Shown one piece after another: positions 34,148 through 41,572 of a stretch of 64,000 nucleotides of DNA. Position 1 is the stretch's first letter. Each line of letters starts with the position of its first letter. Below the pieces are notes generated by a model. It was not told where the DNA came from, did not search any database, and saw only the letters and a program-made list of their open reading frames with translations. The stretch comes from Catenuloplanes indicus (GTDB lineage: Bacteria > Actinomycetota > Actinomycetes > Mycobacteriales > Micromonosporaceae), in the NCBI RefSeq assembly GCF_030813715.1, contig NZ_JAUSUZ010000001.1, positions 8,600,501-8,664,500 on the forward strand, read 5' to 3'. The translations under genes were made by a program, and so were the position numbers.

Positions 34148-35599
34148 TCAGCTCCGTTCCCACACCCGGACGTAGTCGACGCGGAAGTCCGCCGGGAACG
34201 TCGTGGCCGCGTTCGGATCGCCGAGCCAGCCACCGACCTGGAAGTTGATCCGCAGGTGGAAGGGCCGGCTGAACGCCTCGGTGAACCAGGGCGTCGTGGA
34301 CCGGTTCCGCTTCCAGACCTCGGTGCCGTCGATGTACCACCGCAGTTCGTCGCGGTCCCACTCGGTGACGTAGGTGTGGTAGCCGTCGGCCGGATAGCCG
34401 ACCGGGAAGTCGTAGCGGTTGTCCTGCTTGACCGGCGTGTAGTCATAGAAGATCGACTGAGTGGCCGCGTGGTAGTAGTCCTCGCCGCCGGGCAGCTCCA
34501 CCACGTCGATCTCACCCACCCCGCCGTCGTCCGGCCGCAACCAGAACGCGGGCCACAGGCCGGTGGAGTTGCCCGGGCCGGTGGGCGTCTTCGCCCGGAT
34601 CTCGAACCGGCCGTACGTGAACGACTTCTTCCCCTGTGTCGTCAGGTACGCCGTGGTGTATTTGCGGCTCTCGGACCCGCAGGTGGCGCTCTCCCGCTGA
34701 GCCGTGATCACCATCGTGTCGTCGCCCACCGAGACGTTGTCGTCGGTGATGCAGGCCAGGTCGTAGTCGACCATCGTGTCGTCCTTCGCCACCCACTTGG
34801 TGGTGTCCAGCCTCCCGGTGTCGAACTCGTCGGACCAGGTCAGCTTCCAGCCGGCCGGCGCCTGCGGCCCGGCCGCGACGGGCGGGGTGCTGGCCGGTGT
34901 CCGGGAGGGTGGCGGCGGCGGGGCGGTGCTCGGCGCGCTGCCGATCCCCGCGTCGGAGGTGGCCGACGGGGACGGCGACGTGGGGCTGGGCGCCGGTGGC
35001 GCGCTGGTGGCGCCGCTCGGCCCGCCACGATAGGTGAGGGTCAGCTGTGGACGGATGCCCGTGTCGCGGTTCTCCCTCGAGGCCCAGTAGACACGGGTGC
35101 CGAGCTGCTCCTGCCGCACCGTGAACGTGTACCGCCCGTTACCGGCCACGGCGCCGGAGACGTCCCACTCGTTGTAGCCCGACCGCACCGACGTGGCCCG
35201 GTCCAGCCCGGCACCGACGGCGGCACGCCGGGTCACCACGCCGGTGCCGGTGACCGAGCCGCCCAGGTGCACGCTGGTCATCGCGCCGAACGCCTGCCAG
35301 GAATAGAGCCGCAGTACGGCCCGGACATCGACGGCGCCGGCCGGGATGTCGGCCACGTCGAAGCTGATCACCGCGTCCCGCCAGCCTCGTGGGTTCCGGT
35401 CGCAGGTCGACGGGCACGTGGCCAGGGTGCTCTTGACGCTGTTGTCGCCGTCCTGCGGAACGGTCGTGCTGGTGGTGTCGGCAACCGCCGCGACGGTCAG
35501 ATCACCGTGGTCGTCCGCGAGCAGCGGCACGGTGGTCAGCAGCGCCGCCGCCGCGGCCACGCCGACCACCAGCAGGAGTCTGGTCCGTCGCACCGGCAT
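34148..35599 (-). CDS. Secreted GH16 family glycoside hydrolase with N-terminal DNRLRE-like domain
   Basis: A 483-residue secreted protein. It has a signal peptide (about 1-29), a beta-rich domain of the DNRLRE/CBM96 type (about 33-192, DTTSTTVPQDGDN to RPQLTLTYRG), a Ser/Pro/Thr linker (about 193-247), and a GH16 beta-jellyroll (about 250-483). The catalytic motif ExDxxE is present as EIDVVE, with E363 as nucleophile, D365, and E368 as acid/base. GH16 enzymes cut beta-1,3/1,4-glucans or galactans. Its place beside the EPS genes suggests trimming or release of the polymer made here. Confidence 0.93.
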   Translation of the reverse strand: MPVRRTRLLLVVGVAAAAALLTTVPLLADDHGDLTVAAVADTTSTTVPQDGDNSVKSTLATCPSTCDRNPRGWRDAVISFDVADIPAGAVDVRAVLRLYSWQAFGAMTSVHLGGSVTGTGVVTRRAAVGAGLDRATSVRSGYNEWDVSGAVAGNGRYTFTVRQEQLGTRVYWASRENRDTGIRPQLTLTYRGGPSGATSAPPAPSPTSPSPSATSDAGIGSAPSTAPPPPPSRTPASTPPVAAGPQAPAGWKLTWSDEFDTGRLDTTKWVAKDDTMVDYDLACITDDNVSVGDDTMVITAQRESATCGSESRKYTTAYLTTQGKKSFTYGRFEIRAKTPTGPGNSTGLWPAFWLRPDDGGVGEIDVVELPGGEDYYHAATQSIFYDYTPVKQDNRYDFPVGYPADGYHTYVTEWDRDELRWYIDGTEVWKRNRSTTPWFTEAFSRPFHLRINFQVGGWLGDPNAATTFPADFRVDYVRVWERS

Positions 35600-35682
35600 T
35601 CTCCCCTCACGATGAAGCTCTGGGGCACACTACCGATACGAGCGCCTTGATCACTCTCCGCATGCGCGAACAAGGCATCAAC

Positions 35683-36288
35683 CTAAGCCGAATTTAAGGA
35701 AAGGTGCCACCGCGAGGGGTTGCGGTAGGCATGCGTCCCCGGGGCAGGCCGGGGCGTCGCCGGCCGTGATCCGTGGGTGGTGGAGCGACGAGACCGTCGA
35801 CGACGACTGACCGGGCCGCGTCGGTCGAAGCGCCGGAGAAACCCCGCACGACCGCGGTCGCGCCCAAGATCTACAGCGCGGCCCAAGCCCCGCGGCGCGT
35901 CCATTGCCGGCACGCCCCGCTGGACGACGGCGGAACCGGGCACGCGACCCGCTGTCAGCAGCGCGTCCAGTTCGCCGAGCAGCACCTTGAGGTCGTCCGG
36001 CCCGGTCAGGTCGTAGTGCTTACTGACCGCGTGCTCATCAGAGATACGGAGGGCGTCAAGCTCCGCTTCCCGGCTGATCCGGATCAGCAGGCTGCCCAGC
36101 CAGGCCGCCGACTCGAACTCGCTGACGACCACCGGCTTGCCGTGGTCGGGCCGTGCTCTGCCTATGGCACCCACGTCAGCCGAACCGGGCGAACGGCAGA
36201 TCTCCGAGTCGAGCCGAACGACGGTAGGCGACATCATGCCGCTCATCCGCTGTGAGCGCGCGCAGGTCGCGATCACTGAGCGATTCAT
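35683..36288 (-). CDS. Hypothetical protein, probably C-terminally truncated
   Basis: The open frame encodes up to 201 residues. Only the middle has protein-like character: VVVSEFESAAWLGSLLIRISREAELDALRISDEH and HYDLTGPDDLKVLLGELDALLTAGRVPG (about 54-118). The last 75 residues are Arg-rich and run antisense to the 36-bp repeat remnant at 35779-35814, so they look like read-through of non-coding sequence. I infer a small cytoplasmic protein of unknown function that lost its natural 3' end. The true start is unclear; several in-frame starts exist. Confidence 0.35.
   Translation of the reverse strand: MNRSVIATCARSQRMSGMMSPTVVRLDSEICRSPGSADVGAIGRARPDHGKPVVVSEFESAAWLGSLLIRISREAELDALRISDEHAVSKHYDLTGPDDLKVLLGELDALLTAGRVPGSAVVQRGVPAMDAPRGLGRAVDLGRDRGRAGFLRRFDRRGPVSRRRRSRRSTTHGSRPATPRPAPGTHAYRNPSRWHLSLNSA
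35779..35814 (+). repeat. 36-bp direct repeat, copy A (orphan gene tail)
   Basis: It matches 37904-37939 at 33 of 36 bases. In frame it reads WSDETVDDD-stop, the C-terminus of the hypothetical gene at 37606-37935, but no homologous coding sequence precedes it. It is likely the remnant of a deleted paralogue or an insertion-generated duplication. Confidence 0.6.
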
Positions 36289-36341
36289 CCAGCTGCGATA
36301 TCATTGCCGTCATTGAATTATCGAGGCGATCGGGGGCGACG

Positions 36342-36968
36342 ATGTCCGCCAACCCAGGACGGGGAACGGGCCGAGCGTCCAACCAGTCGCCGTCCGCGGA
36401 ATCGTCTCCGGCCGACGGCCGTCGAGGCATCGTCGGCTGGTTGCTGGGACGCCCCTGGTGGCAGGGTGTCGGTGCAATAGTGGCCATTGTGGCCGTACTG
36501 ATACCGTTCATCGCAAACGGCGACGGCAAAGGGGCAAAGCCTGACGCCTCCAGCGCCGCAAGCAACAGCGGCCAGGCATCGACGATCCAGGCCAACTCCG
36601 GCGGCTGCAACGTGCAGGGTTCGGGCAACGTGGTGGCGTGCGGGCCCGGCTTGGAGCAGTCGTACGGGCAGATCTCCTTGGCCTACTACATCGACTCTTT
36701 CTACTACACCGGGACGGCTCAGGAGCTCCCCGCGCCCCCTGATTACCCAGCCGAGAACGCCAACGACCACTGTAAGGAATGGCAGTCCTGGATCGCGGGC
36801 AATCCGGCGATGTACAACACGTACCCGTACATCGACCTTGAGATGCTGTCCGGCAGCGCCGACCTGGTGGTGGTGAAGAGCGCCGAGGTGGCGATCTTCA
36901 AGCGAACCCCGAGCGCCGGCGGGACCGCCCTGACGTGCCGGCATACCGGAGGTGACATCCCGTCGTAG
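36342..36968 (+). CDS. Hypothetical membrane-anchored protein, N-terminal part of a frameshifted gene
   Basis: 208 residues from ATG 36342. There is a polar, Ser/Pro-rich cytoplasmic start, one transmembrane helix (about 45-63, GVGAIVAIVAVLIPFIA), and an extracytoplasmic domain with paired Cys (SGGCNVQGSGNVVACGPG, DHCKEWQSW, LTCRHTGG). The frame stops at 36966-36968. The +2 frame is open from 36965 and reads VVIEVDTVEGRTT into the next ORF, so HTGGDIP-VVIEVD is probably one continuous protein split by a 2-nt gain or 1-nt loss. No family was recognised. An in-frame upstream start at 36252 looks less natural. Confidence 0.55.
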   Translation: MSANPGRGTGRASNQSPSAESSPADGRRGIVGWLLGRPWWQGVGAIVAIVAVLIPFIANGDGKGAKPDASSAASNSGQASTIQANSGGCNVQGSGNVVACGPGLEQSYGQISLAYYIDSFYYTGTAQELPAPPDYPAENANDHCKEWQSWIAGNPAMYNTYPYIDLEMLSGSADLVVVKSAEVAIFKRTPSAGGTALTCRHTGGDIPS

Positions 36969-37003
36969 TCATCGAGGTCGATACGGTAGAAGGCCGGACC
37001 ACG

Positions 37004-37300
37004 ATGTCCACGTTCGACGGACCGGACCAGGTTGATGGTCCCGACGCCATGCCGCCGGCCTCGATTCAGCTGACCGAACGCGGTTACCGATACGCGAGGC
37101 TCCTCATCGAGTCGAAGGAAGGCTATCTCTACGAGGGCGCGTTGACCGTCCGGGCGGTCATCAACGGGACCGAGAAGACCTACCAGATCGGAAGCGCGCA
37201 GCATCCTCTCCGCTGGATCCGCACCCCCAGGGACGATTCGGGTCCCGTACCGCTGGATTGGAACCCCACCGCGCGGGAGTGGACCGACACCGCGTGGTGA
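37004..37300 (+). CDS. Hypothetical protein, C-terminal part of the frameshifted gene
   Basis: 98 residues from the first ATG (MSTFDGPDQVDG...). The reading frame is open back to 36965, where it joins the preceding ORF's end without loss of sense. The segment IQLTERGYRYARLLIESKEGYLYEGALTV and IGSAQHPLRWI is beta-rich and looks like the end of an extracytoplasmic domain. There is no ribosome-binding site of note before 37004. Independent translation cannot be excluded, but one split gene is the simpler reading. Confidence 0.45.
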   Translation: MSTFDGPDQVDGPDAMPPASIQLTERGYRYARLLIESKEGYLYEGALTVRAVINGTEKTYQIGSAQHPLRWIRTPRDDSGPVPLDWNPTAREWTDTAW

Positions 37301-37605
37301 ATCGCGAGGCACGGGGCCGTCGACCGGCCCGGATTGCCGCTGCGCGAAACACCGGGCCTGCTGCCGGCGTGCGCCGTGGCCGGACGCGCCGCTGATGAAC
37401 AACGCGCAGGCCTGGCGTGCACGCTCGTGCCGACGTGAGTGCGTCTTTTTGGATGGCCCTCAGGCGATGCGAAACCGCGAAGCCGGACCGCGCCATGGCG
37501 GATTTCTGTCATACCCGGGCGATACCGTTCGCGGGTGATGGACCCACAACACACGGCCGAGGCCGTCCGGGGTGCCGCGTCGGCCGGACGGCCCGCGTGA
37601 CCACC

Positions 37606-37935
37606 ATGATCGAGGGGGTCTGGTCCCTGCATCGGAGGCGCGGTGGCGAACTGCTTGCCTCGCTGGTCGTGACCGGCGGGGATTTCCCCTGGCTGCACGC
37701 GCGGGTGGAGCCGGCGGGCGGCCTGGAGGACGTGCGGCCGCTGTTCGTCGACGAGTTGCGGCTGCTGGAGCGGGTCGACGAGGACGTCGAGGCGTGGGAG
37801 CGGGCGTACGACGCGGTGCGCAACGTCGTTGTGCTGCGCTATCCGGACGGCCGCGACGTGCCGGAGTTCCTGCTGCACGTCGACGGCGACGAGGCCTGGT
37901 GGCGGTGGAGCGACCAGGCCTTCGACGACGACTGA
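37606..37935 (+). CDS. Small conserved hypothetical protein
   Basis: 109 residues, acidic, no membrane segment. Motifs are GVWSLHRRRGGELLASLVVTG, FPWLHARVEP, LRLLERVDEDVEAWERAYD, VVLRYPDGRDVPEFLLHVDG and a terminal DEAWWRWSDQAFDDD. I recognise this as a small family widespread in actinobacteria, without known function. The ATG at 37606 is preferred over GTG 37597 because family members start M-I-x-G-x-W. Its last codons form copy B of a 36-bp direct repeat whose copy A lies 2.1 kb upstream. Confidence 0.75.
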   Translation: MIEGVWSLHRRRGGELLASLVVTGGDFPWLHARVEPAGGLEDVRPLFVDELRLLERVDEDVEAWERAYDAVRNVVVLRYPDGRDVPEFLLHVDGDEAWWRWSDQAFDDD

Positions 37936-37939
37936 CCGG
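37904..37939 (+). repeat. 36-bp direct repeat, copy B (3' end of hypothetical gene)
   Basis: GGTGGAGCGAC through GACTGACCGG at the end of the 109-residue hypothetical gene. It is 33/36 identical to 35779-35814, in the same orientation. The pair brackets about 2.1 kb of small, partly broken genes. Confidence 0.6.
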
Positions 37940-37952
37940 ACGGCGCCGGTGG

Positions 37953-38408
37953 TCAGTGGTGGTGCGGGACGACCGCGTGGCCGCGGCCGCGGAAGATGAG
38001 CCAGCGGTTGATCGGGACGGTGAGGACGAACGCGACGGCCAGTGCGAACGCGAGCGAGGCCCAGAAGACGACGGTGAGCGGCCCGGCGTCCATCGCGCCG
38101 GGGACGAGCAGCATCACGGCGTTGTCGATGGTCTCCACGGCCGCGATCGAGATCGTGCGGCGGCCAGCGCGATGCTCAGCGCGGCACGCGGGCCGAGGTG
38201 CTGGGCGAGCAGCGGGCGCATGGTCAGCGCGTAGCCGAAGAGCAACGCGAGCGCGACGGAGAGTGCGCCGGTGCCGCCGACGCGCCGGCCGAGCGCGGGT
38301 GCCGATCATCATGCCGAGGATCTCGCCGATCGCGCAGCCGGTGAGACAGCGCGCCGTGGCCTGCACGGCCGGCCGCCAGGTCCCTGCCGGATGCGTCACG
38401 CCGACCAC
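37953..38408 (-). pseudogene. DUF4396-family membrane protein gene with two compensating frameshifts
   Basis: The N-terminus (WRPAVQATARCLTGCAIGEILGMMIGT) and C-terminus (TISIAAVETIDNAVMLLVPGAMDAG and PINRWLIFRGRGHAVV) are in one frame and match DUF4396 proteins. Between about 38297 and 38158 that frame gives Arg-rich nonsense, while a shifted frame reads GGTGALSVALALLFGYALTMRPLL, the expected family sequence. One extra C in a CCC run at about 38297-38299 and one missing base at 38157/38158 (GAC to GC) explain this. The intact protein would have about four transmembrane helices and a His-rich tail (AVVPHHH). It is either a pseudogene or two sequence errors. Confidence 0.75.
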
Positions 38409-38657
38409 AAACCCTCAGGGGGGTACGTGACGACAGTGCCGCCGGGCGGGCCGGACCCGGGCACCACGACGGCGCCGGCGTCGCGCTGAGCGACGCGGAA
38501 CAGGCGGTGACCGGGCGCCGGCGGCAGCGTCCCGGCCGGTCACGATCGCGCTGCCGCACTGCCGTAGCCCGCTGGAAGTCCTGCGCCACACCGCCCCTGC
38601 CGCCGCCCGGGAGATGCCCGGCTGCCCGCGCGTGCGGGCACCTGATAGAAACGCCGC

Positions 38658-39299
38658 GTGAGCGATCAGCCCCAGTACCCGCAGTACCCGTCGGCGCAGC
38701 CGGGCCCGCAGCCCGGTCAGTACCCGGCCTACCCGCAGTACCCCGCCGCCGCACAGTCCGGGCCGCAGCCGGTCCAGTACCCGCCGCACCCGCCCCAGCC
38801 GCCGGCCTGGACCGACCCGGTCGCACCGGACGGGCGCCCGGTGGCCGACGCGGGCCGCCGGCTCGCCGCCCGGCTCGTCGACAGCGTCATCTTCATGCTC
38901 GCGGCCGGCGTGCTGGCCGGTGCGATCGGCGGCGGCCTGGTCGCGCTGTTGGTCAACACGGCCGGCGACGAGTCCCCGCTCGTCCCGATCACCGGCGTAA
39001 CCGCGATCGTGCTGGTCATGCTCGGCGTTCAGTACGTCCACGAGGTCGAGATCCCGCTGCGCTGGCACGGCCAGACCCCGGGCAAGCGCATGCTGAAACT
39101 GGCCGTCGCCTCACTCGACCCGTACGCGCCGCTGACCCGCGGCCGCCTGACCTACCGATGGCTGGCCACGCTCGGCTTCTCCATCCTCTCCAACTGCTAC
39201 GTCGGCCTCATCGACCCGCTCTGGTGCCTCTGGGACAAGCCCTACCGCCAGTGCCTCCACGACAAGCCCGCCCGCACCCTCGTGGTCCGCGTCCAGTGA
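38658..39299 (+). CDS. RDD-family membrane protein
   Basis: 213 residues from GTG 38658. There is an N-terminal Pro/Gln/Tyr-rich, repeat-like cytoplasmic region (about 1-55, repeated QYPxYPQYP units), then the RDD domain. RRLAARLVDSVIFMLAAGVL contains the R-D signature, and HGQTPGKRMLKLAV carries the conserved GxTxGK. Two to three transmembrane helices are present, with DKPYRQCLHDKPARTLVV at the end. The role is unknown, perhaps transport or membrane stress. It is monocistronic and codes opposite to the DUF4396 gene. Confidence 0.88.
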   Translation: MSDQPQYPQYPSAQPGPQPGQYPAYPQYPAAAQSGPQPVQYPPHPPQPPAWTDPVAPDGRPVADAGRRLAARLVDSVIFMLAAGVLAGAIGGGLVALLVNTAGDESPLVPITGVTAIVLVMLGVQYVHEVEIPLRWHGQTPGKRMLKLAVASLDPYAPLTRGRLTYRWLATLGFSILSNCYVGLIDPLWCLWDKPYRQCLHDKPARTLVVRVQ

Positions 39300-39317
39300 T
39301 CGGAGGTCGATGACCGG

Positions 39318-39659
39318 ATGGCCCGGGAACGGGAGCGGCCGTCCCAGGGGGCCACGGAGGCGGCGGTCGTGCACCTGCTCCGGGACGCCATTCTCTCGAT
39401 CAGGTTCGAGGTCGCGCCGCTCCGCGACGACGTGCCGGAACGGGAACGTCTGCACCGTGCGTGGGTGCTCGCCGACCTCTGCCACAACCTTCCGGCATGG
39501 CTGGATCCCACCCACCGGGCGAGGATCCACGAGGGCGTGGAGTACCTGTGGCGCTCCGCGCCGGAGCCGAGACGCGCCTGGTTACGGAGCCGCTGGGACG
39601 AGATCGGCTATGACCACGCGTGGCTGGCCGATTCGCCGGCATCCGCTCGCGGTGAGTGA
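39318..39659 (+). CDS. Conserved hypothetical protein
   Basis: 113 residues, soluble, highly charged and mainly helical. Recognisable segments are IRFEVAPLRDDVPERERLHRAWVLADLCHNLPAWLDP and RAWLRSRWDEIGYDHAWL. It resembles short actinobacterial proteins of unknown function. GGAGG about 10 nt upstream of ATG 39318 supports this start. No neighbour gives a functional clue: an RDD membrane protein precedes it and an acetyltransferase follows. Confidence 0.6.
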   Translation: MARERERPSQGATEAAVVHLLRDAILSIRFEVAPLRDDVPERERLHRAWVLADLCHNLPAWLDPTHRARIHEGVEYLWRSAPEPRRAWLRSRWDEIGYDHAWLADSPASARGE

Positions 39660-39716
39660 TGTGGCGCCTCGCACGCCGCCCGGTGGCGGGAGCCGGTGGC
39701 GTGATTGGATGGCTGG

Positions 39717-40019
39717 GTGACGTACACGGTGACTGACCTGCCCGACCGCGAGCGCTTCGAGGCGCGTGATGCTTCCGGGGCGCTCGCCGGGGTGCTCACC
39801 TATCAGGTCACCGGGCCGATCATCGCCTGCACGCACACCGACATCGAGCCCGGCTTCGAGAACACCGGCGTCGACGCGGCGCTGGCCCGCGCGGTCATGG
39901 ACGACGCCCGCAGCCGCAACCGCACGGTCGTGCCGATCTGCCCGTTGCTGACCGCCTGGCTGGACAAGAACCGCCAGTACGAGAAGATCGTCGTCCGGTC
40001 CACCCGCCGGGTGAAGTAG
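39717..40019 (+). CDS. YjdJ-type GNAT N-acetyltransferase
   Basis: 100 residues from GTG 39717, the short GCN5-related fold of PF14542. It has FEARDASGALAGVLTYQV, the beta4 strand IIACTHTDIEPGFENTGVDAALARAVMDDARSRN (with the acetyl-CoA pyrophosphate loop degenerate, ENTGVD for xGxGxG/A), and the terminal VPICPLLTAWLDKN motif typical of this subfamily. TTG 39705 would add four residues. It would acetylate an amine using acetyl-CoA; the substrate is unknown. Confidence 0.85.
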   Translation: MTYTVTDLPDRERFEARDASGALAGVLTYQVTGPIIACTHTDIEPGFENTGVDAALARAVMDDARSRNRTVVPICPLLTAWLDKNRQYEKIVVRSTRRVK

Positions 40020-40103
40020 CGGCCGCACCGGTTCATGCCGGCGGGCACTCAGGCGATCGACGCTCGCCGCCGCTCCCGGAGCGCGGAGGCCCGGGGAGCG
40101 GGG

Positions 40104-40310
40104 TCAGCGGGTGCGGCGGATCTTGCGGAGCAGCGTGGACCAGACGCCGGCCGCAACGCCGAGGGAGCCGCCGGCTGCCGCGCCCGCGCCCGAGGCCAGG
40201 AAGAGGGCCCGGGCGCAGTCCGGGCAGACCTCGCGGCCGAGGATCGTCTCCTCGAAGGGTTCGCGGACCCGGCGTTCGCAGTCGGGGCATACGCGACCGG
40301 ACAGACCCAT
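40104..40310 (-). CDS. Small zinc-ribbon membrane protein
   Basis: 68 residues, preceded by AGGAGG about 7 nt before ATG. Two CxxC knuckles (VCPDCERR at 8-11 and VCPDCARA about 20 residues later) could bind one zinc. A Gly/Ala-rich hydrophobic helix follows (GAGAAAGGSLGVAAGVW), then a basic end (LLRKIRRTR). The layout, ribbon then helix then basic tail, suggests a membrane-attached small protein. Function unknown. Confidence 0.65.
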   Translation of the reverse strand: MGLSGRVCPDCERRVREPFEETILGREVCPDCARALFLASGAGAAAGGSLGVAAGVWSTLLRKIRRTR

Positions 40311-40372
40311 GCCGACCTCCTGATGCGGTCATCGTACCGGTGAATGCCGAGGTCTTCGGCCTTCAACAAGTA

Positions 40373-40402
40373 ACCTTTTGTGCAAACGAAGATTTGTATT
40401 AG
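40373..40402 (+). promoter_or_regulatory. A/T-rich promoter/operator of the ArsR operon
   Basis: A 30-bp A/T-rich island directly before the ArsR ATG (40412), with TGCAAA (40381-40386) facing TTTGTA (40393-40398) as an imperfect dyad and TATTAG as a possible -10. Transcription starting just after it would give a near-leaderless mRNA. Autoregulation by ArsR is an inference. Confidence 0.4.
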
Positions 40403-40411
40403 GGTCGAACC

Positions 40412-40759
40412 ATGACGACATCGCTCGCGCCGCCGGAGCCCGACCTCGATGCGGCGTTCGCCGCGTTGGCCGATCCGGTGCGGCGGGCGCTGGTGAGCCG
40501 GCTGGCGCGGGGGGAGGCCACGGTGAAGCAGCTGGCGGAGCCGTTCGCGCTCACCCAGCAGGCGATCTCGCACCACGTCGGTGTGCTGCGCCGCTGTGGG
40601 CTGGTGGAGCAGCGGCGGGACGGGACCAGCCGGCCGTGCCGGCTGCGGGCGGAGCGGCTGGAGCTGCTCAGCACGTGGATCGACGACCAGCGGCGGGCCT
40701 GGGGTGACCGGCTCGACGCGCTCGAACGGCACCTCGGCGACGACGGGACGGCGCGGTGA
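40412..40759 (+). CDS. ArsR-family winged-helix regulator
   Basis: 115 residues. The winged helix covers about 10-90, with LADPVRRALVSRLARGEATVKQLAEPFALTQQAISHHVGVLRRCGLVEQRRDGTSRPC, the pattern of the ArsR subgroup that pairs with SRPBCC/AHSA1 genes. No metal-binding Cys pair is seen in the recognition region, so it is probably not a metal sensor. It overlaps the AHSA1 gene by 4 bp and very likely controls its own three-gene operon. Confidence 0.92.
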   Translation: MTTSLAPPEPDLDAAFAALADPVRRALVSRLARGEATVKQLAEPFALTQQAISHHVGVLRRCGLVEQRRDGTSRPCRLRAERLELLSTWIDDQRRAWGDRLDALERHLGDDGTAR

Positions 40760-41187
40760 GCGGTGACGAGCTGATCGCGCGGCGGCGGCTGGCGGCGAGC
40801 CCGGAGCGGGTGTGGACCGCGTTCACCACGCCGGCCGGCATCGCGGCGTTCTGGGGTGGCGCGCACGCCACCGTACCGCCGGGGTCCGTGGTCGTCGATT
40901 GCCGGCCGGGCGGGGAGTTCGCGCTCGACACGCGCGCGCCCGGCGGTGCGGCGGGCCGGCTCCGGTTCGTCTACGTCAGTGTCGCGGCGCCGCACGAGCT
41001 GGTCTTCGACGAGCCGGTCACCGGGATCCGCACCACCGTCACGATCCGCCCGGACGGCGACGGCGTGGAGCTGACCGTCCATCAGCGCCGGCTCCCGCCG
41101 GAGCTGCGCACCGCCCGGGCCGCCGACGGCCTCGCCTCGATCCTCGAGGCGCTCGACCTTCACCTGCGGCAAGGAGCAGACCGGTGA
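40756..41187 (+). CDS. SRPBCC/AHSA1-family protein
   Basis: 143 residues from GTG 40756. The Bet v1-like START fold is marked by IARRRLAASPERVWTAFTTPAGIAAFWGG at the N-terminus, GGEFALDTRAP in the centre, and the C-terminal helix GLASILEALDLHL. These proteins bind hydrophobic ligands in a central cavity, and the ArsR-AHSA1 pairing is a common bacterial unit of unclear substrate. Four-bp overlaps link it to ArsR upstream and to the SnoaL-like gene downstream. Confidence 0.9.
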   Translation: MSGDELIARRRLAASPERVWTAFTTPAGIAAFWGGAHATVPPGSVVVDCRPGGEFALDTRAPGGAAGRLRFVYVSVAAPHELVFDEPVTGIRTTVTIRPDGDGVELTVHQRRLPPELRTARAADGLASILEALDLHLRQGADR

Positions 41188-41540
41188 ACCAGCGTGACCT
41201 CGTGGCGCGGTACTTCGACGGCTTCCGGGCCGGCGACCACGCGAAGATCCTGGCCACGCTGCACGACGACGTCGAGTGGGTGATCCACGGGCACCGCACC
41301 ACGCGCGGGAAGGCCGAGTTCGACGGGGAGATCGAGAACCCCGGGTTCAGCGGCGTGCCGACGCTGGACGTGCAGCGGGTGCACGAGGACGGTCCGGTGG
41401 TGTTCGCGCTCGGTGAGGGCCGTGGGGTGAGCGTCGCGCACGGGCCGTTCCGGTTCGCGTTCAACGACGTCTTCACGTTCCGCGGCGGGCTGATCGCGCG
41501 CGTCGACTCCTACGTGGTGCCGCTGCCCGACGGGCGTTGA
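41184..41540 (+). CDS. SnoaL-like/NTF2-fold protein
   Basis: 118 residues from GTG 41184. It has the cone-shaped NTF2-like fold of ketosteroid isomerase relatives: LVARYFDGFRAGDHAKILATLHDDVEWVIHG, then RTTRGKAEFDGEI and the terminal strands FRFAFNDVFTFRGGLIARVDSYVV. The pocket His/Asp (EWVIHGH, D) may be catalytic, or it may simply bind a ligand. It is the last gene of the ArsR operon (4-bp overlap), so it should be induced by the same signal as the AHSA1 protein. Confidence 0.87.
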   Translation: MNQRDLVARYFDGFRAGDHAKILATLHDDVEWVIHGHRTTRGKAEFDGEIENPGFSGVPTLDVQRVHEDGPVVFALGEGRGVSVAHGPFRFAFNDVFTFRGGLIARVDSYVVPLPDGR

Positions 41541-41572
41541 CGTGCTGAACGGCCACCGAGCACCCCGCTGTC

